From the NCBI GenBank assembly GCA_947488655.1, contig CANKZZ010000005.1, positions 310,001 to 374,000 of the forward strand: 64,000 nt of DNA, given 5' to 3'. The position numbers were made by a program, and so were the translations under genes. This DNA is from an uncultured Psychroserpens sp. Lineage in GTDB: Bacteria > Bacteroidota > Bacteroidia > Flavobacteriales > Flavobacteriaceae. A model generated the notes under the pieces. It made no database searches and had not been told where the DNA came from. It saw nothing but the letters and a program-made list of their open reading frames with translations. Position 1 is the stretch's first letter. Every line of letters starts with the position of its first letter. Shown in pieces: positions 60,420 to 64,000 of the stretch.

Positions 60420-61529
60420 TCAAATACCTTTTATACGCAACCATAATGCTGTTAACGTAAATTTTAAATCATCTATCTCTGGTGCAAACGATTTCATATC
60501 TAGACGATTATTCGATTTATACAATTTCAAATTAAACACAGGTTTAAAACCATCTCTCGTTTCTACTAATGGGTATCGTAAATCTTTGTACATATATTCT
60601 CCTGATGCAATCTCCTCGACACTATAATAATTGTTACTAAACCAAGCTAAGTCTCTAAGGTCTTTAAAATCTTCTTCTTTTAACGCTCTTTTCTTCGGAA
60701 GCGTTTTCCATCCAGAAAAAGTGTTTAACTCGTCAAATAATGAGTAATAAGCAACTTTATAGCTATCTTCTGTTTCTGCTACTCCATACCACAATATATT
60801 GTTTAATATTGAAGGTTGAGTACTAAATCTTTGATGAACTATTCCTTCTTTTTCCAGAGAGGAAGTAAATAAACTATCTATATAAATTTTGTTACACACT
60901 GTTAAAAGCATGTAAAACGAACTCAAACCAATACCAATTTTTAACCATAGTCTTCGTTTCATATTTTGCCTTTTAAAAAACATTAATACAATCATAGCTA
61001 TCAAAAAAGGTAGTGTATATAATGGATCTGCTACTGCAATATTATTAAAGGCAACTCGATAATTTGAAAATGGTGCAAATAATTGTGTGCCATATGGTGT
61101 AAAACAATCTAAAATAGGATGTGTGAATAATGACCAGAAAAATAATTTAACCCAATCTTTTTGAGTTGTATTGATTTCTTGTTTATGTCTATTATAAGAT
61201 GTATTTAAAAATCTACTAATTTGATAAGTGCCTAAAAATGAAAACATCGACCCAAGAAAAGTATTTTGTTTTAAATTTTCATAGGCCTTATACATTAGCC
61301 AACCCAATAAAAATGAAGCCAAAACTGAGAATAGAATGGAGTGCATAAAGCCTCTATGAAATAGCATAATATCTATCTCATTGCTATAAAATATTTTTCC
61401 GAAGAAAACATCCAAATCAGGTATAGTACCACCAATTGCTCCAAATAGTAAAGCCTTATTTCCTATTTTTTTTCCAAGAACAGCTTCTCCACAAGCAGCA
61501 CCTAATACGATTTGAGTTAGTGAGTCCAT
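60420..61529 (-). CDS. YdjM-type membrane-bound metal-dependent hydrolase (DUF457)
   Basis: The 369-aa protein starts MDSLTQIVLGAACGEAVLG and contains GGTIPDLDVFFGKIF, FHRGFMHSILFSVLASFLLG and FTHPILDCFTPYG, the aspartate/histidine set of the LexA-regulated YdjM/DUF457 family. About four to five membrane helices are predicted in the first 230 residues, followed by a soluble C-terminal domain of about 140 residues (GWKTLPKKRALKEEDFKDLR) that is longer than in E. coli YdjM. The substrate is unknown. TTCCGAAG words occur at both ends (60693 and 61397). It is divergent from the NhaC gene. Confidence 0.88.
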   Translation of the reverse strand: MDSLTQIVLGAACGEAVLGKKIGNKALLFGAIGGTIPDLDVFFGKIFYSNEIDIMLFHRGFMHSILFSVLASFLLGWLMYKAYENLKQNTFLGSMFSFLGTYQISRFLNTSYNRHKQEINTTQKDWVKLFFWSLFTHPILDCFTPYGTQLFAPFSNYRVAFNNIAVADPLYTLPFLIAMIVLMFFKRQNMKRRLWLKIGIGLSSFYMLLTVCNKIYIDSLFTSSLEKEGIVHQRFSTQPSILNNILWYGVAETEDSYKVAYYSLFDELNTFSGWKTLPKKRALKEEDFKDLRDLAWFSNNYYSVEEIASGEYMYKDLRYPLVETRDGFKPVFNLKLYKSNNRLDMKSFAPEIDDLKFTLTALWLRIKGI

Positions 61530-61631
61530 TTATAATTTTACAATTAAAGGGTAAATGTACACAACTATTACCATTTGCAGAATAGACAACAAAATCGTAA
61601 CATTACAATGCAAAAATAACACTACAACCAA

Positions 61632-63299
61632 ATGAGCAACGACAATAATATTTCAGATTTTAAAGCTAAAGATCAAAACATTGTTGAGAATAAGGAACTT
61701 AACTTTTTTGAAGCCTTAATTCCTGTTATTATTTTAGTAGGTATGTTAGCTTATAATATCTTTTTTGTTAAAGATCAAGAATGGTTTGGTGGTTATACTA
61801 ATCAAATAATTCTTTTATTAGGAGGTGCTGTAGCTGCAATAGTTGGTTTTTTAAATAAAGTTTCTATCTCAAAAATGATTAAAGAGGTATGGGAAAACCT
61901 CAAAAGTGTTTTTGTACCAATTATGATATTATTTTTTGTAGGTGCACTCGCAGGTACTTGGCTTATAAGTGGTGTAATTCCTGCCATGGTTTATTATGGT
62001 TTACAAGTATTAAACCCAGCAATATTTTTACCAGCATCTGTAATAATAGCTGCAGTAATATCTATAGCCACAGGTAGTAGCTGGACAACATCTGCAACAG
62101 TAGGTATAGCACTAGTTGGTATTGGCACCGCTTTGGGTATCAATCCTGGAATGATTGCTGGTGCAGTAATCTCTGGTGCGTATTTTGGTGATAAAATGTC
62201 TCCCTTGAGTGACACTACAAATCTTGCTCCAGCAATGGCAGGAACAGATTTATTTACGCACATAAAATACATGTCGTATACAACTGTGCCTACAATTATT
62301 ATTACTCTTATTATCTTCGGAATAATAAGCGCATCTATAGACACAACAGGAAATGCAGATATTACGCAAATTTTAGAAATCATTAATGCAACATTTAATA
62401 TTACACCTTGGTTATTTTTAGTTCCTGTGGCTGTAGTTGCTTTAATACTATTAAAAACAAAACCTTTAATAGCATTAGGAACAGGTGTGGTATTAGCCAT
62501 TATTTTTGCATTTATTTTTCAGCCAGAAGTGTTAGAAAACGTAACAGGCTCTAAATCTAAAACAGTTGTAAATGCTATATTTACAGATACAAATATACCA
62601 ATAGATGATTCTGCCTATGTTGCAAATTTAAGTCCTGCAGACATTGAGATTATCAATACAAATGAAAGTCTAGAATCGCTCTTTAAAGATGGCGGAATAG
62701 AAAGAAATTTTACTACTGAAGAATTACTAGAATCTTTTGCGCATGGAAACTATGACAAAGAAACATTAGATTTAAAAACTGAAAGTTTAAGCAGATTATT
62801 AACAATTGATAAACTTAAACAACTATTTAATGCTGGAGGAATGAATGGGATGCTCTGGACTATATACCTTATAATTTGTGCCATGGTTTTTGGAGGTATA
62901 ATGGATGGTATTGGTGCATTATCTAGAATTACTAAAGCCTTACTCTCAATCGCGACCTCTGTATTTGGCTTATTTTTAAGTACTGTTGCCAGCTGTTTAG
63001 GTTTAAATATTATAGCTTCAGATCAATATTTAGCAATAGTTATACCAGGTAAAATGTTTAAACAGGCTTACGAAGACAGAGGACTCGCACCAGAAAATCT
63101 CTCTAGAACATTAGAAGACTCTGGTACCGTAACATCTGTTTTAATTCCTTGGAATACGTGTGGTGCTTATCAATCTGGTGTATTAGGAGTTGGTGTTGGC
63201 GAGTATATTTTCTATGCCATATTTAACTGGTTAAGTCCATTTACAACACTACTATTTGCTGCATTAAATATTAAAATAAGACAATTAAAAGCTAAATAA
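61632..63299 (+). CDS. nhaC: NhaC-family Na+/H+ antiporter
   Basis: The 555-aa inner-membrane antiporter has about 11-12 helices and the family segments ISIATGSSWTTSATVGIALVG, GAYFGDKMSPLSDTTNLAPA (ion-site Asp) and LEDSGTVTSVLIPWNTCGAY. A soluble insertion of about 90 residues (from near 310 to 400, PIDDSAYVANLSPADIEIIN) sits between membrane halves; it is longer than in Bacillus NhaC and may be regulatory. It exports Na+ in exchange for H+, fitting a marine habitat. A strong terminator follows. One TTCCGAAG word is at 62315. Confidence 0.92.
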   Translation: MSNDNNISDFKAKDQNIVENKELNFFEALIPVIILVGMLAYNIFFVKDQEWFGGYTNQIILLLGGAVAAIVGFLNKVSISKMIKEVWENLKSVFVPIMILFFVGALAGTWLISGVIPAMVYYGLQVLNPAIFLPASVIIAAVISIATGSSWTTSATVGIALVGIGTALGINPGMIAGAVISGAYFGDKMSPLSDTTNLAPAMAGTDLFTHIKYMSYTTVPTIIITLIIFGIISASIDTTGNADITQILEIINATFNITPWLFLVPVAVVALILLKTKPLIALGTGVVLAIIFAFIFQPEVLENVTGSKSKTVVNAIFTDTNIPIDDSAYVANLSPADIEIINTNESLESLFKDGGIERNFTTEELLESFAHGNYDKETLDLKTESLSRLLTIDKLKQLFNAGGMNGMLWTIYLIICAMVFGGIMDGIGALSRITKALLSIATSVFGLFLSTVASCLGLNIIASDQYLAIVIPGKMFKQAYEDRGLAPENLSRTLEDSGTVTSVLIPWNTCGAYQSGVLGVGVGEYIFYAIFNWLSPFTTLLFAALNIKIRQLKAK

Positions 63300-63342
63300 A
63301 TTTTCTTTATAGTTTTTAAATTTTACTATAGTTAAAAGTTAT

Positions 63343-63383
63343 AGCCTAATAAGATTTTAAAATTTTATTAGGCTTGTTTTTTT
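63343..63383 (+). terminator. Rho-independent terminator after nhaC overlapping the ahpC promoter
   Basis: AGCCTAATAA...TTATTAGGCT forms a stem of at least 10 bp, extending into the AT-rich loop, and is followed by TTGTTTTTTT. The TTG at its foot also serves as the -33 element of the next promoter. Confidence 0.8.
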
Positions 63384-63403
63384 AGTGTTCCACTGTATCT
63401 TTG
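63374..63403 (+). promoter_or_regulatory. Bacteroidota promoter of the peroxiredoxin gene
   Basis: TTG (63374-63376), a 19-nt spacer and TATCTTTG (63396-63403) match the -33/-7 consensus in both sequence and spacing. Transcription would start near 63408, leaving a leader of about 38 nt before the ATG. It is the best-matching promoter in the window. Confidence 0.7.
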
Positions 63404-63445
63404 CACCCTTAAAAATAAACTAATAATTATAAAATTTAAACACAA

Positions 63446-64000
63446 ATGGCTATAGTAGGAAAACAATTTCCAGATTTAAACGTAGACGCAATGAACGAAA
63501 TGGGTGATACCTTTAAATTAAACGTTCTTGAAGAAGCAAAAAACAACAATAAAAAAGTATTATTATTCTGGTATCCTAAAGATTTCACTTTTGTTTGTCC
63601 AACAGAGCTACACGCTTTTGAAGCTGCAAAAGAAGAATTTGCTAAAAGAAATACGATTATAATTGGTGCATCATGTGATACTCCAGAGGTTCACTTTGCA
63701 TGGTTAAACACACCAAAAGATAATGGTGGTATAGAAGGAGTTACTTATCCTTTATTAGCAGATTCTAATCGTAATCTTGCTAACACTTTAGGTATTTTAG
63801 ATATTACCAACGAAAGATATAATGAAGAAACCGGAGTTGTTACCGTAGATGGAGACAACGTTACCTATAGAGCAACTTATGTTATAGATGAGGATGGTAT
63901 CGTGCAGCACGAAGGTGTAAACAATATGCCAATTGGAAGAAATGTAAATGAATTTTTACGTATTATCGATGCTTTAACTCATGTACAAGAGAAAGGTGAA
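63446..64000 (+). CDS. ahpC: 2-Cys peroxiredoxin (AhpC/Prx1 type), cut by window end
   Basis: The partial gene shows 185 codons with no stop before the window edge. The product starts MAIVGKQFPDLNVDAMNEMG and contains WYPKDFTFVCPTELHAFEAA with the peroxidatic cysteine C51 and T48 of the catalytic triad. It continues through GASCDTPEVHFAWLNTPK, YPLLADSNRNLAN, ATYVIDEDGIVQHEGVNNMP and GRNVNEFLRIIDALTHVQEK. The resolving-cysteine motif (usually VCPANW) would begin right after the last visible residue. It reduces hydrogen peroxide and organic peroxides. It has its own well-formed promoter and is not part of the nhaC transcript. Confidence 0.95.
   Translation, partial: MAIVGKQFPDLNVDAMNEMGDTFKLNVLEEAKNNNKKVLLFWYPKDFTFVCPTELHAFEAAKEEFAKRNTIIIGASCDTPEVHFAWLNTPKDNGGIEGVTYPLLADSNRNLANTLGILDITNERYNEETGVVTVDGDNVTYRATYVIDEDGIVQHEGVNNMPIGRNVNEFLRIIDALTHVQEKGE

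Larger units (their letters stand above)
205..62322. repeat. Dispersed 8-bp word TTCCGAAG / CTTCGGAA, 31 copies
   Basis: Hand count of the exact word on both strands. TTCCGAAG on the + strand starts at 379, 5641, 10695, 10813, 12473, 13477, 22875, 23532, 30307, 32556, 34896, 37851, 44278, 49751, 61397. CTTCGGAA starts at 205, 4433, 7681, 14566, 19269, 22134, 25875, 26953, 31324, 37632, 39347, 43754, 52961, 55486, 60693, 62315. The base after the word, in TTCCGAAG orientation, is A in most copies and the following positions are A-rich, so the fuller consensus is about TTCCGAAGaaa. Copies 12473, 14566, 37851, 44278 and 55486 are intergenic. Confidence 0.85.

Noticed and set aside
205-62322. Codon-pair preference (xCC-GAA) as the cause of the TTCCGAAG excess
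   Set aside because: NCC-GAA is indeed common in genes here, but only 10 of 31 copies use that phase; others use four different phases or are intergenic, and the following G is nearly always kept.
205-62322. Chi- or KOPS-like role for TTCCGAAG
   Set aside because: Orientation is balanced (15 versus 16) with no run of one strand, unlike the strand-skewed Chi or KOPS words; not fully excluded without replication polarity of the whole chromosome.
61994-62500. 168-codon open frame on the minus strand inside nhaC
   Set aside because: Shadow of the antiporter gene; composition reflects reverse-complement of hydrophobic codons.

Overview
The window reads as chromosomal DNA of a marine-type Flavobacteriaceae (phylum Bacteroidota). 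It is AT-rich with short intergenic gaps. It has a Bacteroidota-style -7 promoter element (TAnnTTTG), a type IX secretion (T9SS) C-terminal sorting domain on a surface protein, a menaquinone pathway, DUF6090 and DUF2853 proteins, and typical flavobacterial neighbourhoods such as pabB next to tilS. No rRNA, tRNA, CRISPR array, prophage or insertion sequence was seen. Almost everything is core or near-core gene content.

Layout. 1-5.3 kb: an S1-domain RNA-binding protein (CvfB type), a DUF2853 protein and menaquinone genes (menD, isochorismate synthase, hotdog thioesterase). 5.3-12.4 kb: a small serine hydrolase, an acetyltransferase, a kinase-fold-like membrane protein, a nitronate monooxygenase-like enzyme, an RlmI-type methyltransferase, CsbD and an alcohol dehydrogenase. 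12.6-21 kb: dnaK, serine deaminase, panB, an RluA-type pseudouridine synthase, and an orphan histidine kinase overlapping a membrane protein gene. 21-25.8 kb: a tight operon DUF2891 lipoprotein - Nramp-like carrier - pxpA - pxpB - pxpC for 5-oxoproline use. 25.8-30.6 kb: the ComM/YifB ATPase, then a four-gene cluster of unknown role (membrane-inserted amidohydrolase, small protein, lipoprotein, M15-like peptidase). 30.8-39 kb: a dicarboxylate/sodium symporter, aldose epimerase, a secreted 14-blade FG-GAP protein with a T9SS tail, a YheT hydrolase and a Ca2+/Na+ antiporter. 39-46.5 kb: ade, tilS, a lipase-like hydrolase, pabB, a DEAD-box helicase and an S1/P1 nuclease. 46.6-54 kb: an MscS-like channel with an ECF sigma factor and a 58-residue coupled gene, an orphan TolQ/MotA protein, a LytS/LytTR two-component pair, a GYF-type protein and three tandem DUF6090 paralogues. 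54-64 kb: lpdA, a CPBP-family protein, an Lrp regulator divergent from a flavin monooxygenase / trans-sulfuration enzyme / OsmC gene run, a YdjM-like membrane hydrolase, an NhaC antiporter, and a peroxiredoxin cut by the window end.

The most striking signal is not a gene. The 8-mer TTCCGAAG (or its complement CTTCGGAA) occurs 31 times by hand count, where base composition predicts about one. It is balanced between strands (15/16). It is read in five different codon phases inside genes and also appears in five intergenic gaps. Codon usage therefore does not explain it. It looks like a highly iterated genome signal word, comparable in density to the DNA-uptake sequences of Pasteurellaceae. Its role here is unknown.
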